NCBI RefSeq assembly: GCF_913778135.1
Contig: NZ_CAJYVU010000145.1
Coordinates: 1 to 53,016 of the forward strand
Length of the DNA stretch: 53,016 nucleotides
Origin: an uncultured Sphingomonas sp.
GTDB lineage: Bacteria > Pseudomonadota > Alphaproteobacteria > Sphingomonadales > Sphingomonadaceae
Direction of reading: 5' to 3'
In this document: in pieces, positions 35,735 through 44,862 of the stretch
Position numbering within the stretch: the first letter of the stretch is position 1
How the letters are laid out: every line of letters begins with the position of its first letter
Translations under genes and position numbers: made by a program
Notes under the pieces: generated by a model
The model's database searches: none
What the model was told of the DNA's origin: nothing
What the model saw: only the letters and a program-made list of their open reading frames with translations

Positions 35735-36424
35735 TCAATCGTTGAGCGCGTTGATTGCGGCGTGGACGCGCTCCTCGATCTCGCGGCGCGGCAGTCCGGG
35801 CGGGATCGCCTCACCGATCAGCACGCGTACCGGTCCCGCATGCGCGTGTCCCTTGCGCGGCCAACGCCGTCCGCTGTCGAGCGCGATCGGCACCACCGGG
35901 TAGCCGAGCGCGCGGTACAGGCCGGCGAAGCCCGAACGCAGCGGCGGGCGCTCGCCGTGCGCCATGCGCGATCCTTCGGGAAACACGATCACCGAGCGCC
36001 CCTGCTCCTTGAACACCGCCGCATCGCTCATCAGCTGCCGCAACGCCTTCGCCGAGGCTTCCCGGTCGACCGGCAGCGCACCGTAGATGCGCGCCGCCCA
36101 GCCCCATAACGGGATCTGCGCCAGTTCGCGCTTGATGACGACCGCGGGTCCACCCAGCCGGTATGGCAGCTCCAGCGTCTCGTACATCGCCTCGTGCTTG
36201 GCCGCGTAGAGGACCGGGCCGTCGGGCAGCGCCGCGCCGCTCACCTGCGTGCGCACCCCCATGATCCAGCGCGCGATCGCGCCGTGGTAACGCGCCCAGC
36301 CGTGCGAGTAAGCGATCATCGCGCGCTGTCCGAACAGCGCGACGATCGGAATGACGATCACGACCAGCAACGATCCGATCGCGAACAGCAGGCGGAACAC
36401 CCAGGTCCGCACGACATCAGCCAC
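35735..36424 (-). CDS. plsC: lysophospholipid acyltransferase (PlsC family)
   Basis: A 229-residue membrane-anchored acyltransferase, probably converting lysophosphatidic acid to phosphatidic acid. An N-terminal hydrophobic helix is followed by the catalytic block KHEAMYETL and by FPEGSR. The block has Glu where the usual HX4D has Asp, a variant I associate with alphaproteobacterial members (KHQSxWET-like), so activity is likely kept. The start overlaps the ydcF stop by eight bases. A 9-bp stem (35730-35750) covers the stop codon. Confidence 0.88.
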   Translation of the reverse strand: MADVVRTWVFRLLFAIGSLLVVIVIPIVALFGQRAMIAYSHGWARYHGAIARWIMGVRTQVSGAALPDGPVLYAAKHEAMYETLELPYRLGGPAVVIKRELAQIPLWGWAARIYGALPVDREASAKALRQLMSDAAVFKEQGRSVIVFPEGSRMAHGERPPLRSGFAGLYRALGYPVVPIALDSGRRWPRKGHAHAGPVRVLIGEAIPPGLPRREIEERVHAAINALND

Positions 36425-36953
36425 GCCAATTCTCCCACCACAGCACTGCGCGGCGCAGCAGCAGCTTGTGATATTCGTTCAAGAGCTGCGCGAGGCTCGG
36501 CTGGCTCGGCACGCCGTCGATCACCACGCTCACCGCCGGATCGAGCGATTGCGCCAGCTCCATGCCTGCGCGCCGCGCGTGCCAGTTCGAGGTGACCAGC
36601 CGGACCGAGCGATAGCGATGCTCTTTGACCCAGCCCGCGATCTCCTCCGCATTCGACCGCGTGTCGACTGCCTCCTGCCCCAGATCGACGCAGCACGCGA
36701 ACACCGGAGCGTAGCCGTAGGTGCGCACCAGATCGCGCTGCCGGACACCGGGCGCGGTGCCCGTCACCAGCATGCGCCGCGCCTGGCCCGCTTTCAGCAA
36801 TTCCAGCCCGCGATCGATCCGTCCCGCGGCCCCCGTCGGCACGACAATGCCGTCGGTGCGCACGTCATTGGCCGGCTGCGGCAGCGTCACCGCGAACAAT
36901 GCGAAGCCGAGCGCCCAGATGATCAGCGCCAGTCCGACCAGACGCCGGATCAC
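36417..36953 (-). CDS. YdcF family (DUF218) membrane protein
   Basis: A 178-residue protein with one N-terminal membrane helix (LVGLALIIWALGFALFAV) and a DUF218 domain: DGIVVPTGAAGRIDRGLELLKAG, RMLVTGTAPG, DTRSNAEEIAGW and RLVTSNWHARRAGMEL. Members such as SanA and YdcF affect envelope permeability or bind SAM; the precise role is unknown. The GTG start at 36953 forms a GTGA overlap with ftsX. It sits between ftsX and plsC, an order common in sphingomonads. Confidence 0.88.
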   Translation of the reverse strand: MIRRLVGLALIIWALGFALFAVTLPQPANDVRTDGIVVPTGAAGRIDRGLELLKAGQARRMLVTGTAPGVRQRDLVRTYGYAPVFACCVDLGQEAVDTRSNAEEIAGWVKEHRYRSVRLVTSNWHARRAGMELAQSLDPAVSVVIDGVPSQPSLAQLLNEYHKLLLRRAVLWWENWRG

Positions 36954-37816
36954 CGCATCTGCCCCAGGCTGCGCACCACCGCGCGGCGTGCGACCATCGC
37001 GGCGAGCGCGACGAACGCGAAGGGCAGCACGACCAGAGCGGCCCATCCGCCGCTACCGAGCGTCACCGTGCCGAGCAGTTCGGAGCCGAGCGTTCCCGCC
37101 TGCGCACCCAGCAGAGCGACCGTCACCAGCCCGATCACTCCGCCCACCGCCGAACCCATCGCGGCATCGAGCGACAGCCGCCGCTGGAACAGCCGCGCGA
37201 CCTGCACGTCGGTCGCGCCCAGCATGTGCATGACCTCGATCGTGCCGCGATGCGCCTCCAATCCGGCACGCGCCGCCAGCACGACCACGAACGCGGTCGC
37301 GCCCAGCATCATCGCGACCAGCAGGGTGGCAAGCATGCTCATCGTACCCAGAAACGCGCGAACCGGCGCAAGTGCCTGGCTGTGCAGGTCGAGCCGTGCA
37401 CCGGGCACGCCCGCCAGCGCGCCGCGCACCCGCCCGGCCGTGCCCGCATCGGTCAGCGTTAGGTCGACCAGCACCGGGATCGGCAGATCGACGTCGTCGG
37501 CGTCGCCGCCGAGCCAGGGGCCGAGCAGCTTCGCGATCTCGGCACGCGGCACGACGCGCACGCCGCCAACGCCCGAAATACCCGCGAGCAGCGAAGCCAC
37601 CTCCCCCGCCGCGGCCTCGCGCGTCGCCGGGTCGGCCGCCGCGATCTGCACGGTGGCGCGGCCGCCCAGCTGTACGCCGACCGCCTGCGTCGCGCGCGCG
37701 GTGCCGATCCCGGCCGCGGTCGCCAGCACAGTCAGGAACAGCATCACCGCGATGACCCACACCATCCCGCGCCCGGTCCGCGCGGTGTCGAGCACGCGCG
37801 TGCTCGCCTTGCTCAC
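36950..37816 (-). CDS. ftsX: cell division protein FtsX
   Basis: A 288-residue permease-like subunit of the FtsEX complex: an N-terminal cytoplasmic segment, a first helix (MVWVIAVMLFLTVLATAAGIG), a periplasmic domain, then three helices in the C-terminal half (LATLLVAMMLGATAFVVVLAA onward). With FtsE it transmits ATP hydrolysis to peptidoglycan hydrolase activators at the septum. ftsE ends 19 bases upstream. The sequence is Ala/Val-rich and divergent, but position and topology are clear. Confidence 0.9.
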   Translation of the reverse strand: MSKASTRVLDTARTGRGMVWVIAVMLFLTVLATAAGIGTARATQAVGVQLGGRATVQIAAADPATREAAAGEVASLLAGISGVGGVRVVPRAEIAKLLGPWLGGDADDVDLPIPVLVDLTLTDAGTAGRVRGALAGVPGARLDLHSQALAPVRAFLGTMSMLATLLVAMMLGATAFVVVLAARAGLEAHRGTIEVMHMLGATDVQVARLFQRRLSLDAAMGSAVGGVIGLVTVALLGAQAGTLGSELLGTVTLGSGGWAALVVLPFAFVALAAMVARRAVVRSLGQMR

Positions 37817-37835
37817 GCCACCTTCCCCGCGCGGC

Positions 37836-38540
37836 TCATGCCTGTCGTCCGGGCGGGTGACGCAGCATGCCGGTGGGGTCGAGCAGCCGACCGCCGTCGA
37901 TCCGCATCATCTGCGCCGACCGCACGCGCGCGATCAACTGCAGGTCGTGCGTCGCAATCACCAGCGTCGTGCCGAGGCCGTTTAGCGACGCGAACAATTG
38001 CAGCAGCCGGTCAGCCATTGCCTCGTCGACGTTGCCGGTCGGCTCGTCCGCAACCAATATTTCGGGGCGCCCGATCACCGCTCGCGCGATCGCCACGCGC
38101 TGCTGCTCGCCGCCCGACAGCGTCGGCGGGCGCGCATCGGCGCGGTTGGTCAACCCGACCCAGGCGAGCATTTCCGAGACCGCCTCGCGCACCTCGTCCT
38201 CCAGCACGCCCGCGATTCTGAGCGGCAGCGCGATATTATCCGCCGCCGACAGGTGCGGAACGAGCCGAAAATCCTGAAACACCACGCCGATACGGCGGCG
38301 GAAACCAGGAATGCGCGCGCGCGGCAGCGTGACCACGTCGGTGCCGAACAGGTGGATCGCACCGCGCGTCGGCCGCTGCGCCAGGTACAGCATCTTGAGC
38401 AGCGAGGTCTTTCCCGCCCCGCTCGCTCCCGTCACGAAATAGAACTCGCCCGAGGTCAGCGAGAAGGAAAGGTCCGACAAGACCTCCTCGCCCTGGCCGT
38501 AGCGCAGCCCCACATTCTCGAACTGCACGATCGTGGCCAC
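37836..38540 (-). CDS. ftsE: cell division ATP-binding protein FtsE
   Basis: A 234-residue ABC ATPase. Walker A is GASGAGKTS, the Q loop lies in [15 protein letters not shown], the signature is [14 protein letters not shown], Walker B with catalytic Glu is [12 protein letters not shown], and THD gives the H loop. It pairs with FtsX. The start is taken as GTG at 38540, giving [15 protein letters not shown]; the longer frame to 38981 runs into the divergent gene and is not supported. Confidence 0.94.
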   Translation of the reverse strand: MATIVQFENVGLRYGQGEEVLSDLSFSLTSGEFYFVTGASGAGKTSLLKMLYLAQRPTRGAIHLFGTDVVTLPRARIPGFRRRIGVVFQDFRLVPHLSAADNIALPLRIAGVLEDEVREAVSEMLAWVGLTNRADARPPTLSGGEQQRVAIARAVIGRPEILVADEPTGNVDEAMADRLLQLFASLNGLGTTLVIATHDLQLIARVRSAQMMRIDGGRLLDPTGMLRHPPGRQA

Positions 38541-38711
38541 CGGCCGGCGACATCCCTTCGCTTGAGCGCGCCCGCCATCGCATGGCGCATGCCCTTTCAT
38601 CAAGTCGCGGGCGATGATCCGCCGGTCCGCGGACATCGTTTCGCTGCCGATACTTGCCAGCGCGCGAAGTGAGGTGTTTACGTCGCTAACGATAACCGTA
38701 AGCGTGGCGTC

Positions 38712-39428
38712 ATGATCCTCGAGTGTCCCGAATGCCGCACCCGCTATCTCGTCCCCGACTCCGCGGTCGGTGTGGGCGGACGCACCGTGCGCTGCGCCAA
38801 TTGCCGGCACAGCTGGTTTCAGGACGGTCCGGCTCCCGCTTCCATACCCGCGACCGACGCGCCTGCGATGGAGGCGCCCTCGTTCGCCGGCCCCGGCTTC
38901 GCGCCGGTCGGCTACGCGCCCTCCCCCGTCGCCGAGCCGATCACAAGCACGCCGGACGCCGGTTTCGACGCATTCGCGCACCGCGCGCCGTTCCGCCCGC
39001 GGCGCAACATGGCGCGCGTCCGCACGATCGCGTCGATCGCCGCCGGGCTGATCATGCTGGCGCTAGTCGGCGTGATCCTGTGGACGACCGCGCCCGGCCT
39101 CGCGCAGCAGGCGGGCTTCAACATCGGACCCGCGCAATCACCATTGCGCATCGTCGACAATCCGATCGAGCGGCGCCAGATGACCAACGGGTCGGAGCTG
39201 TTCGCGGTCAGCGGACGCATCACCAATCCGTCGTCGGCCGCGCAACGCGTGCCCGACCTGCGCGCCGACCTGCGCGACGAGAACGGCCGCGTCGTGTTCA
39301 GCTGGACGATCACGCCGCAGCAGCGGACGCTGCCTGCCAATGGCGCGATCGATTTCAACTCCGCGCAGGTCGATGTTCCCGCCTCGTCGAAGCGGCTCGA
39401 CCTCAGCTTCGTCGGCGAGGCGAGCTGA
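38712..39428 (+). CDS. MJ0042-type zinc-ribbon protein
   Basis: A 238-residue protein with an N-terminal MJ0042 zinc ribbon (ECPECRTRYLVPDSAVG then RCANCRHSW; CxxC pairs), a Pro/Ala linker, one membrane helix (about 105-123, SIAAGLIMLALVGVILW) and a periplasmic C-terminal domain similar to DUF3426 (LFAVSGRITNPSSAAQRVPDLRADLRDENG). It stands divergent from ftsE, a conserved neighbourhood in alphaproteobacteria. Function unknown. Confidence 0.88.
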   Translation: MILECPECRTRYLVPDSAVGVGGRTVRCANCRHSWFQDGPAPASIPATDAPAMEAPSFAGPGFAPVGYAPSPVAEPITSTPDAGFDAFAHRAPFRPRRNMARVRTIASIAAGLIMLALVGVILWTTAPGLAQQAGFNIGPAQSPLRIVDNPIERRQMTNGSELFAVSGRITNPSSAAQRVPDLRADLRDENGRVVFSWTITPQQRTLPANGAIDFNSAQVDVPASSKRLDLSFVGEAS

Positions 39429-39536
39429 CGCGAGCGAAAGGTGCGCGCGCACGCACAATCGCCGTTGCCAGCCACGAACGGCTTTGCTAGAGGCCCGCTC
39501 CTGCCAGTCGCCGGGCCTGCCCGGTGAACATTGTGT

Positions 39537-39623
39537 GCGGTCGTGGCGGAACTGGTAGACGCGCAACGTTGAGGTCGTTGTGGCCGAAAGGCCGTGGAAG
39601 TTCGAGTCTTCTCGACCGCACCA
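39537..39623 (+). tRNA. tRNA-Leu (GAG)
   Basis: An 87-base tRNA with encoded CCA. The acceptor stem is GCGGTCG/CGACCGC with discriminator A. The anticodon stem CAACG/CGTTG holds the loop TTGAGGT, so the anticodon is GAG (leucine, CTC/CTT codons). The long variable arm GTGGCCGAAAGGCCGT is typical of tRNA-Leu, and TTCGAGT forms the T loop. No integrase or direct repeat is seen beside it. Confidence 0.96.
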
Positions 39624-39759
39624 TTTTCTGCTCTTCCTCGAGCAGCAGTGAATATCCGCCCCGCTCCGGCGCAGACGGTTCGGTGATACCGCTTGCTTCC
39701 ACATCTATGGTGCCACTGATCGCTTGGGTCCGAATCGTACCGCTCGGCGTTTGATAGCG

Positions 39760-40836
39760 ATGGCGTCGTCCGATCATTCTCCCGTCTACCTGAACGCGAT
39801 CGGCACCGCTGTTCCCGATCACGATATTCACGCGGCCTTTATCGGCTGGGCGCGCGAACGACTGCCTGAGCGTGAGCGCAAGCTGTTCGACCGCATGGCC
39901 GCGCGCGCCGCAATTCACCATCGCTGGTCGGTCCTGCCGGCATCCGCGGGGTCCCCGGTCGGCGAGGGTGGCTTTTACGCCGGCGCGATCCATCCCGGCA
40001 CCGCGGCGCGCATGTCGCTCTATGCCGAGGCGGCACCGTCGCTCGCGCTGTCGGCGGTTGAGCGGCTGGTCGAACGGGTCGCGATGACCGGCGTTACGCA
40101 TCTGGTCGTCGCCAGCTGCACCGGCTTCGTCGCGCCCGGGATCGACCAGATCATCGCGCGTCGCCTCGATCTATCCCCTTCGGTCGAGCGCACCCTGATC
40201 GGGTTCATGGGCTGCTACGCCGCGGTCGCGGCGCTGCGCACCGCGCGCCACATTGTGCGCTCGCAGTCCGAGGCACGCGTGCTGGTCGTCACCGTGGAAT
40301 TGTCGACGCTCCACCTGCAGGAGGTCGACGAGATCGAGCCGCTGCTGGCGATGCTGCAGTTCGGCGACGGTGCCGCCGCCGCGCTCGTCTCGGCCGAGCC
40401 GCGCGGTCTGGCGCTCGGGCAACCCTTCGCAACCACGCTCGCCGCCTCTGACCAGCTGATCCGCTGGGACATCACCGACACCGGATTCGCGATGCATCTG
40501 TCGGGGGAGGTTCCGGGCCGCATCGCCGCCGCGCTCGCCGACCCTACGCTCGTTGCACAGATCACCAACGGTCGCGCCGTGGGTGAGATCGATGCCTGGG
40601 CGGTTCACGCTGGTGGGCGATCGATCCTCGACGCGGTCGAGCACGCGCTCGCGCTCGACCCCGCCGCTCTGAACGATTCGCGTGCCGTGCTGGTAGACAA
40701 TGGCAACATGTCGTCGGCAACGTTGATGTTCGTGCTGGCGCGCATCCTCGCTCGCGAGACGGTCGAGCATGGTGTCGCACTCGCCTTCGGACCCGGGCTC
40801 GCCGCCGAGGGGTTCGCGTTCGGGCCGAGCGCGTGA
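39760..40836 (+). CDS. type III polyketide synthase (chalcone/stilbene synthase family)
   Basis: A 358-residue thiolase-fold enzyme with the full catalytic triad: Cys120 (VVASCTGFVAPGID), His283 (AWAVHAGGRSILDAVE) and Asn316 (DNGNMSSATLMFVL). The C-terminal AFGPGLAAEGF matches the GFGPG loop of chalcone synthases. It extends an acyl starter with malonyl-CoA and cyclises the product to a pyrone, resorcinol or phloroglucinol; the exact product is unknown. The ATG at 39760 is chosen by family length. It overlaps the methyltransferase gene as GTGA and heads a three-gene operon. Confidence 0.93.
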   Translation: MASSDHSPVYLNAIGTAVPDHDIHAAFIGWARERLPERERKLFDRMAARAAIHHRWSVLPASAGSPVGEGGFYAGAIHPGTAARMSLYAEAAPSLALSAVERLVERVAMTGVTHLVVASCTGFVAPGIDQIIARRLDLSPSVERTLIGFMGCYAAVAALRTARHIVRSQSEARVLVVTVELSTLHLQEVDEIEPLLAMLQFGDGAAAALVSAEPRGLALGQPFATTLAASDQLIRWDITDTGFAMHLSGEVPGRIAAALADPTLVAQITNGRAVGEIDAWAVHAGGRSILDAVEHALALDPAALNDSRAVLVDNGNMSSATLMFVLARILARETVEHGVALAFGPGLAAEGFAFGPSA

Positions 40837-41519
40837 GCGCGCTTACCACGCGTGCCGTCGGTGAGGAGCTGATGGACGCCGACGATCTGCCCGCCGACAC
40901 CTATGCCGCGGTTGTGCGCGACTTGGCGCAGGTGAACACGGTCACGCTGGCGGCGCGACCGACGCTCGCCTTCCTTGCCGCGCGCGCACGTCGCGGTAAA
41001 CGCTACCGCCTGCTCGACGTCGGTTTCGGCGACGGCGACATGCTGCGGCGGATCGCGCGCTGGGGCAACAGGCGTGGCGTGGAGTTTGAACTCGTCGGGA
41101 TCGACCTGAACCCGCGTAGCGAAGCGGCCGCGCGGGCCGATACACCTGCCGGCTATGACATCGACTATCGCACCGGCGATTACGCCGATCTCGCCGGCGA
41201 GCACTGGGACTTCATCGTCTCCAGCCTGGTCGCGCACCATATGACGACCGATCAGCTCGTCGCTTTTCTTGCCTTCATGGACGCGCACGCGCGTGCCGGC
41301 TGGCTGGTCAACGACCTGCACCGCCACCGCTTCGCTTACACCGGCTGGCCATTGCTTGCTGCATCGTTCCGCTGGCACGACATCGTGCGCCACGACGGCC
41401 ATCTCTCGATTGCTCGCAGCTACCGTCCCGCGGAGTGGCAGTCATTGCTGGCGCGTGCCGGGGTCGACGCGCGCGTGTTCACTGCTTTTCCGTTTCGGCT
41501 ATGCGTCAGCAGCCGCTGA
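40833..41519 (+). CDS. SAM-dependent methyltransferase of the type III PKS operon
   Basis: A 228-residue class I methyltransferase. Motif I is LLDVGFGDGDML (60-71), the acidic ribose-binding residue is in VGIDLNP, and FIVSSLVAHHMTTDQL lies in the region following. It probably methylates the polyketide on oxygen or carbon. The GTG start overlaps the PKS stop (GTGA) and the 3' end overlaps the oxidoreductase gene by 19 bases, so all three proteins are coupled in translation. Confidence 0.9.
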   Translation: MSALTTRAVGEELMDADDLPADTYAAVVRDLAQVNTVTLAARPTLAFLAARARRGKRYRLLDVGFGDGDMLRRIARWGNRRGVEFELVGIDLNPRSEAAARADTPAGYDIDYRTGDYADLAGEHWDFIVSSLVAHHMTTDQLVAFLAFMDAHARAGWLVNDLHRHRFAYTGWPLLAASFRWHDIVRHDGHLSIARSYRPAEWQSLLARAGVDARVFTAFPFRLCVSSR

Positions 41520-42601
41520 TCGTCGGCGCTGGCCCCGCGGGGACCGCCGCGGCGATCACGCTCGCGCACGGCGGTGCGCGGCCGGTGGTGCTCGAACGCG
41601 CGCGGGAGACGGGGGACGCGTTGTGCGGCGGCTTCGTCAGCTGGCGAACGCTCCGGACGCTGGAACAGCTCGGCATCGAGGCGGACGCACTCAACCCAGC
41701 GCGGATCACACGCGCGCGCGTGTTCGCGGGCGGGCGGCGGGGCGAGGCGGCGCTTCCGCATGTCGCACTCGCCGTCTCGCGTCACCGGCTCGACACGGTG
41801 ATGCAGCGCCGCGCGGAGGCGCTGGGCGCGACGATCGAGCGCGGCGTTGCCGTCCGCACGATCGATCGACGAAGCGTCACCACCGCCGATGGTGCGAGCC
41901 TTGAGCCCGACGCGCTGCTGCTCGCCAGCGGCAAGCACGACGTGCGAGGGTCTGCGCGACCCGCCGTTGCGCGCGGACACGATCCCGCGCTCGGCTTGCG
42001 CGTGCGCCTGCCCTCCTCTCCACACCTGCACGCGCTGGTCGGCGATGTGATCGAGCTGCACCTGTTCGATCGCGGCTATTGCGGCATCGTGCTGCAGGAA
42101 GACGGCAGCGCCAACGCCTGCATGGCGGTGCACCGATCGCGGTTGCACGAGGCGGGCAGCCCCGACGCACTCCTGCACGCGATCGCAACCGAGGCACCCG
42201 CGCTCGCCGAGCGACTCGCCTCGGGCTGGGGTGAGATCGATGCGATCGCCAATGTGCCTTATGGCTGGCGTACCGCAGAGACGACCACGGGGGTGTTCCG
42301 GCTGGGCGATCAGGCAGCGGTAATCCCGTCATTGGCGGGTGAAGGGATCGGCATTGCGGTCGCGAGCGGGCTGTCGAGTGCGCGCGCACTGCTCGCCAAC
42401 GGCGCGGCAGGATCGGTCGCCTGGCAGCGCGGGTTCGCGCGCACCGTTGCCGCCCCAGTACGCAACGCCGGTCTCGTCTGGTCGCTCGCCGAGCAGCGCT
42501 GGAGCGCGCCCCTGCTGTCGCTGCTGGCGCGGATACCGGGGGCGCTAGGCGCGGTCGCGGCGGCCACGCGCGTCCCCGTGCTCGATCGTTCCGCCGCCTA
42601 A
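41501..42601 (+). CDS. FAD-dependent oxidoreductase of the type III PKS operon
   Basis: A 366-residue flavoprotein of the p-hydroxybenzoate hydroxylase / geranylgeranyl reductase-like group. The N-terminal dinucleotide site is LIVGAGPAGTAAA (GxGxxG, 9-14), and the second FAD motif is GVFRLGDQAAVIPSLAGEGIGIAV. It could hydroxylate a resorcinol to a quinol or reduce a double bond. Gene order PKS-methyltransferase-flavoprotein equals that of the Streptomyces srsABC operon for phenolic lipid quinones. The ATG at 41501 is the only start consistent with the FAD site. Confidence 0.9.
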   Translation: MRQQPLIVGAGPAGTAAAITLAHGGARPVVLERARETGDALCGGFVSWRTLRTLEQLGIEADALNPARITRARVFAGGRRGEAALPHVALAVSRHRLDTVMQRRAEALGATIERGVAVRTIDRRSVTTADGASLEPDALLLASGKHDVRGSARPAVARGHDPALGLRVRLPSSPHLHALVGDVIELHLFDRGYCGIVLQEDGSANACMAVHRSRLHEAGSPDALLHAIATEAPALAERLASGWGEIDAIANVPYGWRTAETTTGVFRLGDQAAVIPSLAGEGIGIAVASGLSSARALLANGAAGSVAWQRGFARTVAAPVRNAGLVWSLAEQRWSAPLLSLLARIPGALGAVAAATRVPVLDRSAA

Positions 42602-42693
42602 CTGTCGCTGAGCGCAACTTTTTCACCGCCGGCATGTCGGGTGATCGGCTTGTTAAGCATCGCTCAAGCCTCTATTCGCCACGGCCGACGTTT

Positions 42694-44862
42694 ATGGCCC
42701 GTGCCCGTCCCTCATCCTCGCGTTCTCGCTCGAAGACACGCTCGCCGTGGCGTCGCCGCTGGTCGATCGCGTGGAAGTCGCTGCTGGTGCTCGCGCTCGT
42801 CGCTGTGGGTGCACTCGTCACCGCGGTCTATGTCGCGCGCGCGCAGCTGCCGAGCTTCGAGGACCTGAAATCGTCGCCCAACGGGCAGATGATCCGCGTT
42901 CACGCCGCCGATGGCTCGGTGATCGTGTCATTGGGACCGAGCTACGGCGAGTGGCTGTCGATCGACCGGGTGCCTGCGGTCATGCAGCGCGCGATGATTT
43001 CGGTCGAGGATCGCCGCTTCTACAGCCATCTGGGCGTCGATCCGATCGGTGTCGCGCGCTCGGTCGACGTGCGCGTGCGGCGCGGTCGCTGGACGCAAGG
43101 CGGTTCGACGATCACGCAGCAGCTCGCGCGCAACATCTTTCTCACCTCGGCCAAGAAGTTCGGACGCAAGTTTCGCGAGGCGATCCTCGCGCTCGCGATC
43201 GAGCGGAAGTTTTCCAAGGATCAGATCCTCGAGCTGTACCTCAACAAGGTCTATTTCGGCGGTGGCGCCTACGGCATCGACGCGGCGTCCAGGCGTTTCT
43301 TCGGACACGGCGCGAACCACCTGACGCTGTCAGAGGCCGCGATCATCGCCGGGCTGGTCAAGGCGCCGTCGAACTACTCGCCAACCGCCGACGCCGACGC
43401 CGCGGTCGGTCGCGCGGGCGTGGTGATCGAGACGATGCGCGAAACGGGCGCGATCACGCCGGCGCAGGCCGCCGCCGCCGATCCGCAAGGCGTCAAGCTC
43501 GCGCCCGCGCCGCGGCAGAACAGCGTGCGCTACTTCACCGACTGGGCGCTGCCGCAGCTCGAACTGCTGATCGACGAGACGGTCAAGCCGCTGGAGGTAT
43601 GGACCACGCTCGATACCGGCATGCAGCGCGACGCCGACGCCGCGATCCAGCAGAATGTGCCCAAAGGCGCACAAGGTGCGCTGGTCGCACTCGACCGCGA
43701 CGGCGCGGTGCGCGCGATGGTCGGCGGGACCGATTACGTCAGCTCGATCTACAACCGCGCGACGCAGGCGGTGCGCCAACCGGGGTCGGCGTTCAAGCTA
43801 TTCGTCTACCTCGCCGCGATCGAGGCGGGGAAGACGCCCGACGACAAGGAACTCGACGCGCCGGTCACGATCGACGGGTGGAGCCCACGCAACGATTCGC
43901 GTCGCAATTCAGGCGAGGTCACCCTTCGCACCGCCTTCGCCTACTCGCTCAACACGGTCGCGGCGAAGCTCGGGCAGATGGTCGGGTTCCAGACCGTCGC
44001 CGACATGGCACGCCGCTTCGGCATCACCACCCCCGTCAACACGCATCCCTCTATGGTGCTCGGCACGTCGGAGGTGCGGCTGATCGACATGACGCGCGCC
44101 TTCGCCAGCGTCGCCAACAAGGGCGTGGCGGTCACCCCCTATGCGATCACCAAGGTGACGAGCGACGGCGAGACGATCTACACGCACGAGGTCGATCGCA
44201 GCCACGTACTGGTCGCGCCCGATGTCGCGGCGCGGATGACCGACCTGCTGCAGACGGCGGTCAACACCGGCACCGGCCGCGCGGCGCAGATCGGGCGCCC
44301 GGTCGCGGGCAAGACGGGCACCACCACCTCGTCGAAGGACGGCTGGTTCCTCGGCTTCTCCTCCGGGCTGACGACGGGCGTGTGGATGGGCCGCGACGAT
44401 GCGAAGCCGATCGCCGGGCTGCACGGCGGCACCGCGCCCGCGAAGGCGTTCGCCGCCTTCATGCGGCAGGCGGTTGCCAAGCGCCCGATCGAAGAGTTCG
44501 ACACCAAGGTGACGCTGCCCGATTGGCAGCTAGAGCCCGACGATGAGGCCTATTACGGCTCACCCGATAACGGCACATTCGTCGATGGCGATGGCTACCC
44601 GATCGGCGGTGGAGCCGATGTCGCGCCCGAGGCTCCGCGCGTGCCGAGCAATGAGCCGCCGGCCGCCGGTGAAGGCGACGAGCAGCGGCTCGATCAGGAC
44701 TGGATTGACCGGGTCACCAATCGCCGGCGCGACACGCCACGCCCCCCGCCCGCACCGACCCCGGGCGTGTCGGCACGCGAGGTGCCGGTTACGCCGCCGG
44801 CCGAGCGTCGCCCGCCGACGCGGGTCGACACCTACTCGACCGCCGACCGACCATACCAGTGA
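42694..44862 (+). CDS. mrcA: class A penicillin-binding protein (PBP1A type)
   Basis: A bifunctional peptidoglycan glycosyltransferase/transpeptidase of 722 residues (742 if the ATG at 42634 is used). After a Ser/Arg-rich cytoplasmic tail and one membrane helix come the GT51 domain (EDRRFYSHLGVD, QGGSTITQQLARN, ERKFSKDQILELYLN) and the transpeptidase with GSAFK (active Ser), SLN and KTGT. The C-terminal 100 residues are acidic then Pro-rich and disordered. It builds and crosslinks murein. It ends 31 bases inside the convergent metalloprotease gene. Confidence 0.94.
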   Translation: MARARPSSSRSRSKTRSPWRRRWSIAWKSLLVLALVAVGALVTAVYVARAQLPSFEDLKSSPNGQMIRVHAADGSVIVSLGPSYGEWLSIDRVPAVMQRAMISVEDRRFYSHLGVDPIGVARSVDVRVRRGRWTQGGSTITQQLARNIFLTSAKKFGRKFREAILALAIERKFSKDQILELYLNKVYFGGGAYGIDAASRRFFGHGANHLTLSEAAIIAGLVKAPSNYSPTADADAAVGRAGVVIETMRETGAITPAQAAAADPQGVKLAPAPRQNSVRYFTDWALPQLELLIDETVKPLEVWTTLDTGMQRDADAAIQQNVPKGAQGALVALDRDGAVRAMVGGTDYVSSIYNRATQAVRQPGSAFKLFVYLAAIEAGKTPDDKELDAPVTIDGWSPRNDSRRNSGEVTLRTAFAYSLNTVAAKLGQMVGFQTVADMARRFGITTPVNTHPSMVLGTSEVRLIDMTRAFASVANKGVAVTPYAITKVTSDGETIYTHEVDRSHVLVAPDVAARMTDLLQTAVNTGTGRAAQIGRPVAGKTGTTTSSKDGWFLGFSSGLTTGVWMGRDDAKPIAGLHGGTAPAKAFAAFMRQAVAKRPIEEFDTKVTLPDWQLEPDDEAYYGSPDNGTFVDGDGYPIGGGADVAPEAPRVPSNEPPAAGEGDEQRLDQDWIDRVTNRRRDTPRPPPAPTPGVSAREVPVTPPAERRPPTRVDTYSTADRPYQ

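Noticed and set aside
36150..36200. Broken active site in PlsC (HX4E instead of HX4D)
   Set aside because: The change is the variant I associate with alphaproteobacterial members, and the other motifs are intact.
39537..39760. tRNA-Leu as an integration site for an island carrying the PKS operon
   Set aside because: No integrase gene, no direct repeat of the tRNA 3' end and no compositional change are seen; the operon looks like the rest of the chromosome.
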